Shown: positions 1-9,292, counted from the first letter of the stretch. The stretch: 64,000 bases of DNA from Algoriphagus taiwanensis (GCF_036245645.1 NZ_BTPE01000006.1:205008-269007), one strand, 5' to 3'. Numbers and translations: made by a program. Notes: generated from the letters alone by a model not told the origin.

Positions 1-1
1 T

Positions 2-1861
2 TTCAAAGGAGACGAAGGATTGGATTTGGGGCCAATTACCTTTTCTCCGGATGGAAAAACCCTGCTTTTTGTGAGGGGAAATAGCCGAAATTCTTCAGGT
101 CAGGCTGCAAACCCCGCGCAATTGCAAATGAACACGGATAAAAAGATTTATTCTGTGGATCTTAATTCCAAAGAGAGTCGATGGTTTGCACCCGGAGCGT
201 CTCCGATCTTTAGTCCGGACGGGGAGCAGGTGGCCTTTTTGATGGGTGGATCAGTTTATCTGAAAGCCTCCAAGGATACCAGCGAATCGGTCAAGCAGCT
301 GTTTACCGCAAGAGGAAGTGCTTCTATGCTGGGCTTTTCACCGGATGGGAAATACCTGAGTTTTGTCTCCCAAAGAGGAGATCATTCCTATGTAGGGCTA
401 TGGAATCTGGAGAAAAAGGAGTTGAAATACGTGGAAACCAGTCTGGATTTTGATTCTTACCCAGCTTGGAGCTCGGATGGGAAAAAACTGGCATATCTCA
501 GAATCCCCAACGTCAACAATCTGCTGCCTTTTACCTCAATCAAAGAAGCCAATCCCTGGAGCATCCGAATTTTTGATGTGGAAAAGTGGGAAGGCAGAGA
601 AATCTGGAAAGCGGATCTAGGAAGAGGCTCTGTCATGGTGGATGATCTGCCGGCCCAAGACAGCAGGCTTTGGTGGGCCAAAGATGGGTCTCTGATTTTC
701 CCCTGGGAAAAAAACAACTGGATGCAGCTGTATTCAGTCAATCCGGAAACGCAAGAAATCAAGCACCTCACTCCCGGAGAAGGCCAAGTAGAATGGGTGC
801 ATCAGTCGGTAGACAGAAATTCCCTTTTGGTCATGCACAACATCGTCGATATCGACCGAAGGCAAATTTCCGAACTTGACTTATCCACATTTTCTCTGAA
901 ATTGATCAGCGAACCAGAAACGATCAATTGGGGAGCTGTAAAGATCGAAAATGGCATAGCCTTTTTCTCTTCCGATTGGAACAAGCCCGGCTGGCCCATG
1001 ATCCAAATCAATGGAAAAACACTGGTGTTGGCTCCTGAGCTTTTTCCAAAAAGCTTCCCCAAGTTTCATTCAGAGCCCCAACCCATTCAATTGACTGCAA
1101 AAGATGGTTTCCAAAGCTTCGGGCAACTTTTTCTGCCAAAAGACTATGATCCATCCAAGAAATACCCTGCGGTAATCTTTATCCATGGGGGCAGCCGTAG
1201 GCAGATGCTGCTTGGGTATAATTACGGAGCATACTATTCCAATACCTATGCAGCCCAGCAATATTTTGCTTCCCAAGGGTATATTGCTCTGACCTTAAAT
1301 TATCGAAGTGGGATAGGATATGGGATGGATTTTCGGGAGGCGGAAAATTATGGAGGGGGAGGGGCAAGTGAAGTGCAGGACCTCTTGGCTGCTGCGGACT
1401 ATTTGGCATCAAGATCGGATGTGGATAAGTCCAAAATTGCTCCCTGAGGAGGCAGCTACGGAGGATATATGACCGCCCATGCCTTGAGTCAGGCACCTGA
1501 AAAATTCCACGTTGGGGTAGACATTCATGGAGTACACAATTGGAACAATGATATCCCGGTTTTTGCGCCATGGTACGAGCCGGAGAAATTCCCTGAAATG
1601 GCCGAATTAGCCTTCAAATCATCCCCCATGGCCTATGTGGATAAGTGGGAAGATCCCGTGCTCCTTATCCATGGAGACGATGACCGAAATGTCCTTTTTT
1701 CAGAAAGCGTGGAGTTGGCTGAAGTACTTCGAAAACAGGGGGTTGAAGTGGAGCAAATCGTCTTTCCGGACGAAGTACATTCGTTCCTACTTCACCGAAA
1801 TTGGGTGGAAGCTTTGACTGCCACTTTTGAGTTCATTCACAAACATTCCTCTGCAAAATGA
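2..1861 (+). pseudogene. S9 family prolyl oligopeptidase-like peptidase, 5' truncated by window, in-frame TGA
   Basis: The gene enters from the left edge in frame 2 and reads as about 620 codons. The first two thirds carry TolB/WD40-like propeller repeats (FSPDGKTLLF, FSPDGEQVAF, FSPDGKYLSF, WSSDGKKLAY), followed by an alpha/beta hydrolase domain (VIFIHGGSRRQM). The nucleophile elbow GGSYGGYMT, the acid loop HGDDDRNV and the histidine in PDEVHSFL are all present, so the catalytic triad is encoded. A TGA at 1445-1447 interrupts the frame directly before GGSYGG; relatives of this family usually have Trp here (W-G-G/H-S-Y-G-G), so a single TGG to TGA change explains it. Both halves stay in the same frame. 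If real, the product is cut off before its catalytic serine; a sequencing error is the alternative. Its stop overlaps the next start (ATGA). Confidence 0.85.
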
Positions 1862-2940
1862 AAAAGTTATCCACCTATCTTCTCTTGCTTTTTCTGGGCT
1901 TTCAAACTGCCTTTTCCCAGCAAAAAATACTGGAGGCCGCCTACCTTCAGGCCGAGCAAAACGGATTTTCCGGTGTGATTTTGGTCGCAGATGGAGGCAA
2001 AGTGCTTTCTGAAAAAGCCATTGGTTTCAGATCTTTTGAAAAAGGCATCCCTCTTCAGGTGACTGATGTCTTTGAAATGGCCTCCGTTTCCAAGCAATTC
2101 ACAGCCATGATGGTCATGCTTTGTCAGGAAAAAGGACTTCTTCAGTTTGATGACTTGGCAGAAAATTACCTGGACGTCCCCTACAAAGGCATTAGCATTC
2201 GGCATTTGCTCACGCATACTAGCGGACTGCCGGACTATCAAGCAATCATGGATGCCCACTGGGATAAGAGTAAAGCCGCCGGCAATCCCGATATTTTGGA
2301 ATACCTCAACCGTTACGCTCCGTCAAAGAGCTTTGAACCTGGAGAAAAATACGAGTACAGTAATACCGGCTACGTACTTCTGGCAAGTATTGTGGAAAAA
2401 GTGACCCAAAAGGATTTCATCGAGCTAAGTCGGGAATGGATTTTTCAGCCCTTGGGAATGAAAAACACAGCTATTCGAACTCTGGAGGAAAAGGCCCAAG
2501 TAGAGAACTTTGCCGCAGGACATTTAAAAGATGAAAGCGGAAAATATGTCAATGCCAATCAATTTCGCGCTTCCGATTACACCCTTTGGTTAGGAAACCG
2601 AAAAGGGCCCGGTAGAGTGAGCAGCACTGCGCAGGACTTGCTGATTTGGGACCAAGCGCTCTATTCCGGCAGATTGGTGAGTGAAAAAACGCTGAATGAG
2701 GCATTCAGCCCTATGATTTTGAACGATGGGACAAGAAGTTATTACGGTTTTGGCTGGGATATCGAACCCAAAAGCCCCTATGGAAAAATGGTCATGCACA
2801 CCGGTGATAATCCCGGTTATCAAACGATCATTGTCCGCTTTATCGAAGAAAACAAAACCATTATCGTGCTTAACAACAATGCGCATCCGGATCAGATCAA
2901 ACTGGTAGAAGCAGCTACTTTGGCTTTGAGGAAGTGGTGA
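1858..2940 (+). CDS. Secreted serine hydrolase, class C beta-lactamase family
   Basis: A 360-residue protein with an N-terminal signal peptide (cleavage near residue 20, after TAFS) and a beta-lactamase/penicillin-binding transpeptidase fold. The SxxK motif is Ser76-Val-Ser-Lys79, the YxN motif is Tyr167-Ser-Asn169, and the third motif appears as HTG in VMHTGDNPGY. HTSGLPDY is typical of the family. Members are esterases, D-aminopeptidases or beta-lactamase-like proteins; the substrate cannot be told from sequence. It overlaps the upstream peptidase gene by four bases (ATGA), so the two are translationally coupled and probably both act on peptides in the periplasm. Confidence 0.9.
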   Translation: MKKLSTYLLLLFLGFQTAFSQQKILEAAYLQAEQNGFSGVILVADGGKVLSEKAIGFRSFEKGIPLQVTDVFEMASVSKQFTAMMVMLCQEKGLLQFDDLAENYLDVPYKGISIRHLLTHTSGLPDYQAIMDAHWDKSKAAGNPDILEYLNRYAPSKSFEPGEKYEYSNTGYVLLASIVEKVTQKDFIELSREWIFQPLGMKNTAIRTLEEKAQVENFAAGHLKDESGKYVNANQFRASDYTLWLGNRKGPGRVSSTAQDLLIWDQALYSGRLVSEKTLNEAFSPMILNDGTRSYYGFGWDIEPKSPYGKMVMHTGDNPGYQTIIVRFIEENKTIIVLNNNAHPDQIKLVEAATLALRKW

Positions 2941-3003
2941 TTCGACTGGAAGATTATAAGATTGGAAAATTGAAAGATTAGATCATTAGATTTTCAATTT
3001 CTT
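2941..3003. repeat. Low-complexity inverted repeat between convergent genes
   Basis: The gap between the convergent serine hydrolase and NadR-like genes is made of GATT/AAAG-rich words; AATTGAAAGATTAGAT and the facing TTAGATTTTCAATT form an imperfect hairpin that could end transcription from both sides. The last codons of the NadR-like gene (Glu-Asn-Leu-Met-Ile) lie inside it. Confidence 0.4.
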
Positions 3004-3505
3004 CCAATGCGGTTTTGAGGCGGTTTTCCCGATTTCCTGTTACAATCAAAAAAGGGAATCCGCTTTTTTCTGCCAATTCAAGGTATTTTTTGAAAAAATA
3101 CTGCCGCATTTCCGGATCCGGATGCTCCCTCAAGGGGTCTGGTTCCCAGGGCAAATCCGTGTCGGTCAGCAGAATCAAATCGTAGGTTCGTCGCTGAATT
3201 TCTTCCAAAACCCAAGGGTCTGTTTTTCCATATTTATGTTCAGACCAAATGTGGATAACTCTTAAATCCGTGTCGCAAAAAAGAAATTGGGTTGCTTTTT
3301 GCGCCAGCTGATCTTCCTGAAAAACCTGCCCTTTACCGATTTCTGCCAAGTCTTCAAATTCATAAGGTCTCCCTAATTTTTCCAGATATTCCCGGGCAAA
3401 TTCGGGCACCCAAGGCTCTCCAAAGTGCTTGGCCAAGTCTTCTGCCAAGGTACTTTTCCCCGTGGACTCCGGGCCCAAGATCAATATCCGCTTAGGTTTG
3501 GGCAT
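2978..3505 (-). CDS. NadR-like ATPase (nicotinamide riboside kinase type)
   Basis: A 175-residue P-loop protein; GPESTGKST near residue 11 is the Walker A of the NadR C-terminal kinase family (AAA_28). It would phosphorylate nicotinamide riboside to NMN. The ATG at 3505 (MPKPKRILIL) is preferred because the upstream in-frame ATG leaves a useless extension and overlaps more of pnuC. The helix-turn-helix and adenylyltransferase domains of full-length NadR are absent. It overlaps the 3' end of pnuC by 14 bases on the same strand, so uptake and phosphorylation of the NAD precursor form one operon. Confidence 0.85.
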   Translation of the reverse strand: MPKPKRILILGPESTGKSTLAEDLAKHFGEPWVPEFAREYLEKLGRPYEFEDLAEIGKGQVFQEDQLAQKATQFLFCDTDLRVIHIWSEHKYGKTDPWVLEEIQRRTYDLILLTDTDLPWEPDPLREHPDPEMRQYFFKKYLELAEKSGFPFLIVTGNRENRLKTALEEIENLMI

Positions 3506-4109
3506 AATTTTTTGCAGATTTGATCCAGGCAACTAATCCCATAAAAGCCAAGACGGTGAAAAACAAAAACTGGAAGGAGGTCAGGATAAGCCCTTTGTAG
3601 AAATACAAGGGCACGGAAACCAGGTCGGTGATGATCCAAAAAATCCAGTTTTCCACTTTCTTTTTGGCCATCAGCCACATCCCCACAAAGGCAGATGCGG
3701 TGGTAAATGAATCCCAATAAGGCACATCACTGTCTGTAAAATTACTCAGGACAAAAGCCAAAACAGGATAGGAAATCGCAAATAGCCCGGCGGAAATCAA
3801 CCAACCTTTACCATTCGACCAAGTGACCGGCAAGACAACTTGATTTTCCTTGGGATGAGTCCAGACATACCAGCCATAAATCGACATGCTGAAATAGTAG
3901 GCATTGATGCCCATATCTGCATAAAGCTTGTATTCGAAGCAAATCCAGACATAAATAAGAGTGGACACAATCCCTGTGGGATACACCCAGATATGCTCCC
4001 GCATGGAATGAAAAACCGAGGCTATTCCAAAAAATACTGCTACCGCTTCCAACCAGGTCATATTTCGTAAGCCTTCAGCAAATCCATCCAGGAGAAATTG
4101 AAAATCCAT
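3492..4109 (-). CDS. pnuC: PnuC-type nicotinamide riboside/mononucleotide transporter
   Basis: A 205-residue inner-membrane protein with about seven hydrophobic segments. The family signature is visible in WLEAVAVFFGIASVFHS, the NAYYFSMSIYGWYVW segment (W-x-x-W-type substrate motif) and WIFWIITDLVSVPLYFYKG. It is expected to carry nicotinamide riboside into the cell by facilitated diffusion, trapped by the kinase encoded just downstream. A longer reading frame begins with TTG at 4142; the ATG at 4109 (MDFQFLLDG) fits the usual family length better. Confidence 0.92.
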   Translation of the reverse strand: MDFQFLLDGFAEGLRNMTWLEAVAVFFGIASVFHSMREHIWVYPTGIVSTLIYVWICFEYKLYADMGINAYYFSMSIYGWYVWTHPKENQVVLPVTWSNGKGWLISAGLFAISYPVLAFVLSNFTDSDVPYWDSFTTASAFVGMWLMAKKKVENWIFWIITDLVSVPLYFYKGLILTSFQFLFFTVLAFMGLVAWIKSAKNYAQT

Positions 4110-4134
4110 TTTCGAAGTAAAGAATAGTTTTTTG

Positions 4135-4410
4135 AACCACAAAGAACACGAAGAGACACAAAGAAATTAACTCAATTTTGAGACAAGTCATTTTTTAACC
4201 ACAGGGAAATAATTTAAACCTTAGGCCGTTGCCACTATATGGCACATTTTCCTCCAATTAAAGCTTTTACTCTTTGCGCTCTTTGAAAAGAGAAAAAAGT
4301 CAGGTAAAATGGAAGTCCCAACCAGCCTTCAAATCTTATAATTTTTATTCTTAGTGACCTTTGTGGTAAAATTATTCTCTGCATCCTCTGTGGCTTTGCG
4401 GTGAAACTTA
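4135..4410. repeat. Intergenic CCACAAAG-type inverted repeats, no gene inside
   Basis: The gene-free stretch 4110-4470 holds AACCACAAAGAACACGAAG at 4135-4153 and its imperfect inverted partner at 4350-4368 (reverse complement TACCACAAAGGTCACTAAG), followed by more of the same words (CCTCTGTGGCTTTGCGGTG). About 200 bases between the arms contain no convincing gene. The same repeat vocabulary recurs near 9.4, 9.7, 12.1 and 12.6 kb. Confidence 0.6.
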
Positions 4411-4456
4411 CAAGACAACTTCCGCAACTTTTCTCCCACTTGCCGGGTTTGATTGC

Positions 4457-4464
4457 TAACTTTG
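4457..4464 (+). promoter_or_regulatory. Bacteroidota -7 box of uvrA
   Basis: TAACTTTG matches the Bacteroidota -7 consensus TAnnTTTG and ends only six bases before the uvrA ATG. No good -33 TTTG lies at the usual 19-21 base spacing. If the box is used, the uvrA mRNA would start at or almost at the start codon. Confidence 0.45.
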
Positions 4465-4470
4465 CCAGCT

Positions 4471-7278
4471 ATGACTTTGAGCACTTTACCAGCTATACAG
4501 GACATCGACACCCTCGATCCCAAAGAATACATCATCATCAAAAACGCCCGGGTCAATAACCTCAAAAGCCTGAGTGTAGCCATTCCCAGAAATGAATTTG
4601 TCGTGATTACCGGCCTCTCCGGCTCCGGGAAGTCTTCTTTGGCTTTTGATACGCTTTTTGCCGAAGGCCAGCGGATGTATGTGGAAAGCTTGAGCTCCTA
4701 TGCCCGTCAATTCCTCGGAAGGATGGAAAAACCCGATGTGGAATACATCAAAGGTGTAGCCCCGGCCATCGCTATTCAGCAAAAAGTCAGTACCAAAAAT
4801 CCCCGATCCACGGTCGGAACCACTACAGAAATCTACGATTACCTCAAATTGCTTTTCGCTCGGGTAGGAAAAACCTTTTCACCTATTTCCGGAAAGGAAG
4901 TCAAACACCACACAGTAACAGATATTGTGGATTACATACTTTCTTTCGAAGAAGGCAGCAAAGTGATGATTTCCTGCCCTCTTCAAGTAATGAAGGGTAG
5001 AAAAATCGAACAGGAATTGGAGCTTTTACTTCAAAAAGGCTACACCAGAATCCTGATTAATGGAGAAGCATTTTTTGTGGAGGACCTTTTGGGAGAAAAG
5101 AAAGTCCCCAAAGGAGAGTACGAAATCCTGATCGACCGGGCCAGTGTAAAAAAAGACGACGAAGACAATCAATTTCGAATCGCTGACTCCGTTCAAACAG
5201 CCCTTTTCGAAGGACATGGAGACTGCAAAATCACCATTCCCGATGTGGAAACACGTTCCTTCTCGGACCGATTCGAGCTGGACGGGATGAGTTTCGAGCT
5301 ACCTTCGGTCAACTTTTTCTCCTTCAACAATCCTTACGGAGCCTGCAAGCGTTGTGAGGGTTTTGGAAACGTCTTGGGAATTGACAGAGATTTGGTCATT
5401 CCGGACAAGGAGCTATCCGTCTATGAAGGGGCGATCGCACCTTGGCGTGGAGAATCCAGCAAGCAATGGCTGGAGCCGCTTTTGAAAAAAGGGATTGAAT
5501 TTGACTTTCCGATTCATCGATCCTACAATGAACTTACGGAGAAAGAACAGGAATTGCTCTGGACAGGAAATAAGTATTTTGATGGGTTAAATGCTTTTTT
5601 CGAAGATCTGGAAAGCAAAACCTACAAAATCCAATACCGGGTGATGCTCTCTCGGTTCCGTGGACGAACTACCTGTCCGGATTGCAGGGGAACTCGCCTC
5701 CGAAAGGATGCCAGCTATGTCAAAATAGATGGAAAATCCATCACCGATCTCGTACTGATGCCGATCGAGGATGCCTTGGCATTTTTCAAAAACCTAAACC
5801 TGTCCGATCATGAGGCTAAAGTCGCTAACCGACTGCTGAAGGAAATCACCAGCAGATTGGAATTTATGGATCAGGTGGGCTTGGGCTACCTCACACTCAA
5901 CCGACTCACCTCCACGCTGTCTGGAGGCGAATATCAGAGGATCAAATTGGCTACTTCTTTAGGTTCTGCGCTGGTAGGATCGATGTATATTCTCGACGAA
6001 CCCAGCATCGGACTTCACCCGAGAGATACCGATCGATTGGTTGGAGTACTAAAAGAGCTGAAAAATCTCGGCAACACGGTCATCGTAGTGGAGCACGAGG
6101 AAAAAGTGATGAAAGCCTCCGATCAGATCATCGATATCGGACCGGATGCAGGTGTGAACGGGGGAGAATTGCTTTTTCAGGGAAAAATCGAAGACTTAAT
6201 TACCTCAGGAAATACATACACCGCCAAATATTTGCGTGGCGAGGAAAAGATTTTCACCAAAACGGGCAACCGAAAGTGGAAAGACTCCATCACCGTCAAA
6301 GGTGCACGTGAGAACAACCTGAAAAACCTAAGCGTCCAGTTTCCCCTTAACACACTCACGGTGGTGACAGGAGTTTCCGGTTCGGGTAAATCCACCTTGA
6401 TTAAAAAGGTTCTTTATCCAGCTTTGGGAAAAATGCTGGGCACAGTCATCGACGAAGGTGGAAAATACGACAAGATCGAGGGCGACTACAAGCGCGTAAC
6501 TCAAGTGGAATTTGTGGATCAGGATCCCATCGGAAAATCTTCTCGATCCAATCCCGTGACTTATGTGAAAGCCTACGATGCCATCCGAAATCTCTTTTCC
6601 GAGCAGCCACTTTCCAAGCAGCGCGGATACAAACCCGCCTTTTTCTCCTTCAATGTGGACGGCGGACGATGCGAAGGTTGTCAAGGCGAGGGAATAACGA
6701 CCGTGGAGATGCAATTCATGGCGGACATCCACCTGACTTGCGAATCCTGCAAGGGCAAGCGATTCAAAAATGAAATCCTCGAAGTCAAATACAAGGACAA
6801 GGACATTTCCGAAGTCTTGGACATGACGATCGATGAGGCTTTGGAATTCTTCAAAGGAAAAACCCAGATTGTAAACCGACTTCAGCCACTTCAGGAAGTA
6901 GGCTTGGGCTATATCGGAATGGGTCAAAGTTCGAATACCCTATCCGGTGGGGAAGCCCAGCGGGTGAAATTGGCTTCTTTCCTCGGAAAAGGCGGAACAA
7001 AATCCGGAGATCATATCCTGTTTATCTTCGACGAACCGACCACTGGACTACATTTCCACGATATCAGCAAGCTCCTCCACAGCATCAATGCCCTGATCGA
7101 TCAGGGTCACTCCGTGATCATCATCGAGCACAATACCGAGGTGATCAAATCTGCCGATTGGGTGATTGACTTAGGACCTGAGGGTGGAAACAAAGGAGGG
7201 CACCTAACTTTTGCCGGGACTCCGGAAGATTTGGCGAAAGAGGAAGCAAACTTTACAGGGAAATATTTGAGTGAGTAA
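4471..7278 (+). CDS. uvrA: Excinuclease ABC subunit A
   Basis: A 935-residue tandem ABC ATPase, the usual UvrA length. Two Walker A motifs (GLSGSGKSS near residue 50, GVSGSGKST near 640), two ABC signatures (LSGGEYQRIKLA and LSGGEAQRVKLA) and CxxC zinc-binding pairs (CKRC, CPDC, CEGC, CESC) are seen. UvrA dimers recognise bulky DNA lesions and load UvrB in nucleotide excision repair. The ATG at 4471 (MTLSTLPAI) is chosen over an upstream TTG because a -7 box would otherwise lie inside the coding region. It stands alone here; uvrB and uvrC are not in the window. Confidence 0.97.
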   Translation: MTLSTLPAIQDIDTLDPKEYIIIKNARVNNLKSLSVAIPRNEFVVITGLSGSGKSSLAFDTLFAEGQRMYVESLSSYARQFLGRMEKPDVEYIKGVAPAIAIQQKVSTKNPRSTVGTTTEIYDYLKLLFARVGKTFSPISGKEVKHHTVTDIVDYILSFEEGSKVMISCPLQVMKGRKIEQELELLLQKGYTRILINGEAFFVEDLLGEKKVPKGEYEILIDRASVKKDDEDNQFRIADSVQTALFEGHGDCKITIPDVETRSFSDRFELDGMSFELPSVNFFSFNNPYGACKRCEGFGNVLGIDRDLVIPDKELSVYEGAIAPWRGESSKQWLEPLLKKGIEFDFPIHRSYNELTEKEQELLWTGNKYFDGLNAFFEDLESKTYKIQYRVMLSRFRGRTTCPDCRGTRLRKDASYVKIDGKSITDLVLMPIEDALAFFKNLNLSDHEAKVANRLLKEITSRLEFMDQVGLGYLTLNRLTSTLSGGEYQRIKLATSLGSALVGSMYILDEPSIGLHPRDTDRLVGVLKELKNLGNTVIVVEHEEKVMKASDQIIDIGPDAGVNGGELLFQGKIEDLITSGNTYTAKYLRGEEKIFTKTGNRKWKDSITVKGARENNLKNLSVQFPLNTLTVVTGVSGSGKSTLIKKVLYPALGKMLGTVIDEGGKYDKIEGDYKRVTQVEFVDQDPIGKSSRSNPVTYVKAYDAIRNLFSEQPLSKQRGYKPAFFSFNVDGGRCEGCQGEGITTVEMQFMADIHLTCESCKGKRFKNEILEVKYKDKDISEVLDMTIDEALEFFKGKTQIVNRLQPLQEVGLGYIGMGQSSNTLSGGEAQRVKLASFLGKGGTKSGDHILFIFDEPTTGLHFHDISKLLHSINALIDQGHSVIIIEHNTEVIKSADWVIDLGPEGGNKGGHLTFAGTPEDLAKEEANFTGKYLSE

Positions 7279-7357
7279 TGAAATTTTTTATTGTTGATTT
7301 TCAATGTCTTAAAAATTTTGACTTTTCTGTTTTTTTTCCAAAATTAAAATAAAAAAT

Positions 7358-7597
7358 ATGAAAAAAACTCTTATACAATTAGTGATGATCTTGGCATTGA
7401 GCTCTGGCATTACAAACACCCCAAAATCTATTGCCCAAGGGCAACCAGCTTTCGTTTGGGGATATCAAACAGAATTTCAACCATGTTCATCTTGGCTCGC
7501 TATTTACCAAATTAAATGCGTGCCTTCTCCTGGTGGATTTTGCCAAGTTTCAGCCCAAAATCCCTGTCCTGATCCCGAATATTATGCAGTACAATAA
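7358..7597 (+). CDS. Small secreted cysteine-containing protein, unknown function
   Basis: A 79-residue product with a clear signal peptide (about residues 1-26, ending near SIAQG) and a short mature part holding four cysteines (CSSW, KCVP, FCQV, PCPD). The stop overlaps the start of the next gene by 14 bases. Short secreted Cys-containing peptides often sit before 6-bladed-propeller lipoproteins in Bacteroidota (for example the NVEALA family), but no NVEALA motif is seen, so this is a context-based comparison only. The gene is notably AT-rich like its neighbour. Confidence 0.65.
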   Translation: MKKTLIQLVMILALSSGITNTPKSIAQGQPAFVWGYQTEFQPCSSWLAIYQIKCVPSPGGFCQVSAQNPCPDPEYYAVQ

Positions 7598-8750
7598 TGT
7601 ATTATTTCCAATAAAAATATTTTTACTTAGTTTTACTTTAGTATCAATTGGCTCATGTTCAAATTCCGAAAATAACTCATCTGAAAAATATCACTATTTC
7701 AAAGAGTCACCAGAAACAATAGATTTAGAAAATATTAATTCGGGTTACTTTTCAGATTTATTTGATAGTATTAGGTATGTGCTTTTAGAGGAAAATAACG
7801 AGATACCACTAGTCCATCATTTCAAAACTATTGTAGACGATAACTTCATTTATGTAAGTGACATTCATTTAAACAACTTACATAAATATGATTTTAATGG
7901 AAATTTTATTTCCATCCTAAAATCAAATGGGCAAGGTCCAAAAGAATTTAGTCAAATTGAAGATTTTCAAGTAGTAGGAGACACAATTATAATATATGAT
8001 GGCAATTTGAGAAAATTAATCTATTTTGATAAAAATCTAGAATTTTTAAAAGAAACTCATAATAATTTTAACTCCATAAACTTTCATAGAGGCAATAATT
8101 TCAGTTTGTTTTCCCTAAATGATTTTACAAATAATCAAGAAATAAAATTTGTAAAAATTTTTGATAGCAAAGTATCTCCAAGATACTTTTCGGCATCCAT
8201 TCCAAATTCATTAGGGAAGGTTAGATTATTACATGGCTTTGTAGATAACTCAAATTCCCCAGAAATATCAATAACTCTACCTTTTTCTCATAAGGTTGCT
8301 TTATTCGAAGAGAATGGTGAATTAAAAACGGTTAAGGAGTTTAAATTCCTTAATGTACCTGAAGTAGAAGAAATCCGAGGTCAGATTAAAATTATAAATG
8401 CATTTATTCCGTATGAAAATTTTTATTTTATGACAACTTATTTTGGAAAAAATGGGTTTCAAATACTTTTAGATAAAGAATTTAAAACAAAATATATTGG
8501 AAAAAATCTAACAAATGATTTAGATGGTTTAAATTATTATTTTTTACCAATTTCATATTATATGGACTTCCTAATTCTTTATTTTCCCTCAGTAGATTTT
8601 TATAACTTATATAGAAAATCAGAGTCAAAAATCAAGGAAAATTATCCAGAAAATAAATTGCATAAATTCGTTAATGAAAATGAAAAAGAACTGATTGGAG
8701 ATCGCCATATACTGGTTTTTCTTAGATTGAAAGACCAATTACCAGATTAA
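7584..8750 (+). CDS. 6-bladed beta-propeller lipoprotein (BF4221-like)
   Basis: A 388-residue predicted lipoprotein. The ATG at 7584 (MQYNNVLFP) gives a hydrophobic leader and lipobox SIGSC; the longer upstream reading lacks any leader. The mature part shows the propeller signature IYVSDIHLNNLHKYDFNG followed by NGQGPKEF (GxGPxEF), typical of Bacteroidota 6-bladed beta-propeller proteins. Function is unknown; these are surface or periplasmic. Base composition is far more AT-rich than uvrA before it, and codon use differs (AAT, AAA, TTA heavy), suggesting transfer from another source. Overlaps the small secreted-protein gene. Confidence 0.8.
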   Translation: MQYNNVLFPIKIFLLSFTLVSIGSCSNSENNSSEKYHYFKESPETIDLENINSGYFSDLFDSIRYVLLEENNEIPLVHHFKTIVDDNFIYVSDIHLNNLHKYDFNGNFISILKSNGQGPKEFSQIEDFQVVGDTIIIYDGNLRKLIYFDKNLEFLKETHNNFNSINFHRGNNFSLFSLNDFTNNQEIKFVKIFDSKVSPRYFSASIPNSLGKVRLLHGFVDNSNSPEISITLPFSHKVALFEENGELKTVKEFKFLNVPEVEEIRGQIKIINAFIPYENFYFMTTYFGKNGFQILLDKEFKTKYIGKNLTNDLDGLNYYFLPISYYMDFLILYFPSVDFYNLYRKSESKIKENYPENKLHKFVNENEKELIGDRHILVFLRLKDQLPD

Positions 8751-8789
8751 TTCTACACTAGCTTCCCATTACTTTCTGAAGAAAACTAA

Positions 8790-9131
8790 ATGAAGAATGA
8801 ATTTGGTCTATTGGAATCAGATATGATTTCAATTCGGGAAGAGCTCAGGAAAAACAAAAGTGTTGAACGGGCATTTCTGTTTGGAAGTCGGGCCAAAGGA
8901 AATTTCAGATCTGGAAGTGATGTGGATTTGGCCTTAAAGGGCAAAAGCTTAGACTTTGAAACAATTAGGCAAATCAGTTATTTCTTAAACGAGGAAACCA
9001 TCATGCCTTACAAGTTTGATGTGGTGAATTATCACAGTATTCAGGAGCCTGAATTGGTGCTCCATATTGACCGGGTAGGTGTCAAAATCTTCAATCGGAA
9101 GAAAGATGGCCTATTGATAGAAAGTAAATAG
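8790..9131 (+). CDS. Minimal nucleotidyltransferase (MNT/MntA-like), orphan
   Basis: A 113-residue protein with the DNA-polymerase-beta nucleotidyltransferase motif GSRAKGNFRSGSDVDLAL (GS-x10-12-DxD) and a third acidic residue in FDVVNY. Members are usually paired with a HEPN RNase toxin that they AMPylate (MntA/HepT). No HEPN gene lies on either side here: upstream is the propeller gene and downstream are tRNAs. It may be a relic or act with a partner elsewhere. Confidence 0.8.
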   Translation: MKNEFGLLESDMISIREELRKNKSVERAFLFGSRAKGNFRSGSDVDLALKGKSLDFETIRQISYFLNEETIMPYKFDVVNYHSIQEPELVLHIDRVGVKIFNRKKDGLLIESK

Positions 9132-9152
9132 GATTCTGATCCTTTTTATTTT
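9130..9152 (+). terminator. Rho-independent terminator of the nucleotidyltransferase gene
   Basis: AGGAT-TCTG-ATCCT hairpin followed by TTTTATTTT, overlapping the TAG stop codon. The stem is short, so strength is uncertain. A second perfect small hairpin AACCCTT-C-AAGGGTT follows at about 9159-9173. Confidence 0.5.
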
Positions 9153-9213
9153 GTCAAAAACCCTTCAAGGGTTGCGAGCCCTTGGCCGGTTATCTATATT
9201 CGCAAGCACAATT

Positions 9214-9292
9214 GAAATCTTAGCTCAGCTGGTTTAGTGAGTCCCGTTGGATAACGGGAAGGTCAAGGTGTCAAATTCATATTGACTCGCCA
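9214..9292 (+). pseudogene. Damaged tRNA-like copy related to tRNA-Val
   Basis: GAAATCTTAGCTCAGCTGG copies the 5' part of the real tRNA-Val 100 bases downstream (GGAATCTTAGCTCAGCTGG) with one change. The anticodon arm is replaced by a CCCGTTGGATAACGGG hairpin whose loop is not seven bases, and the 3' end (GACTCGCCA) cannot pair with the acceptor strand. It cannot fold as a normal tRNA, so it is called a remnant or chimera of a second tRNA. Confidence 0.6.

Noticed and set aside
1445..1447. TGA as a selenocysteine codon in the S9 peptidase
   Set aside because: The position is Trp in relatives, no selenocysteine insertion hairpin is evident, and the family is not known to use Sec.
9214..9292. 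A second functional tRNA before tRNA-Val
   Set aside because: The acceptor strands do not pair and the anticodon loop has the wrong size.
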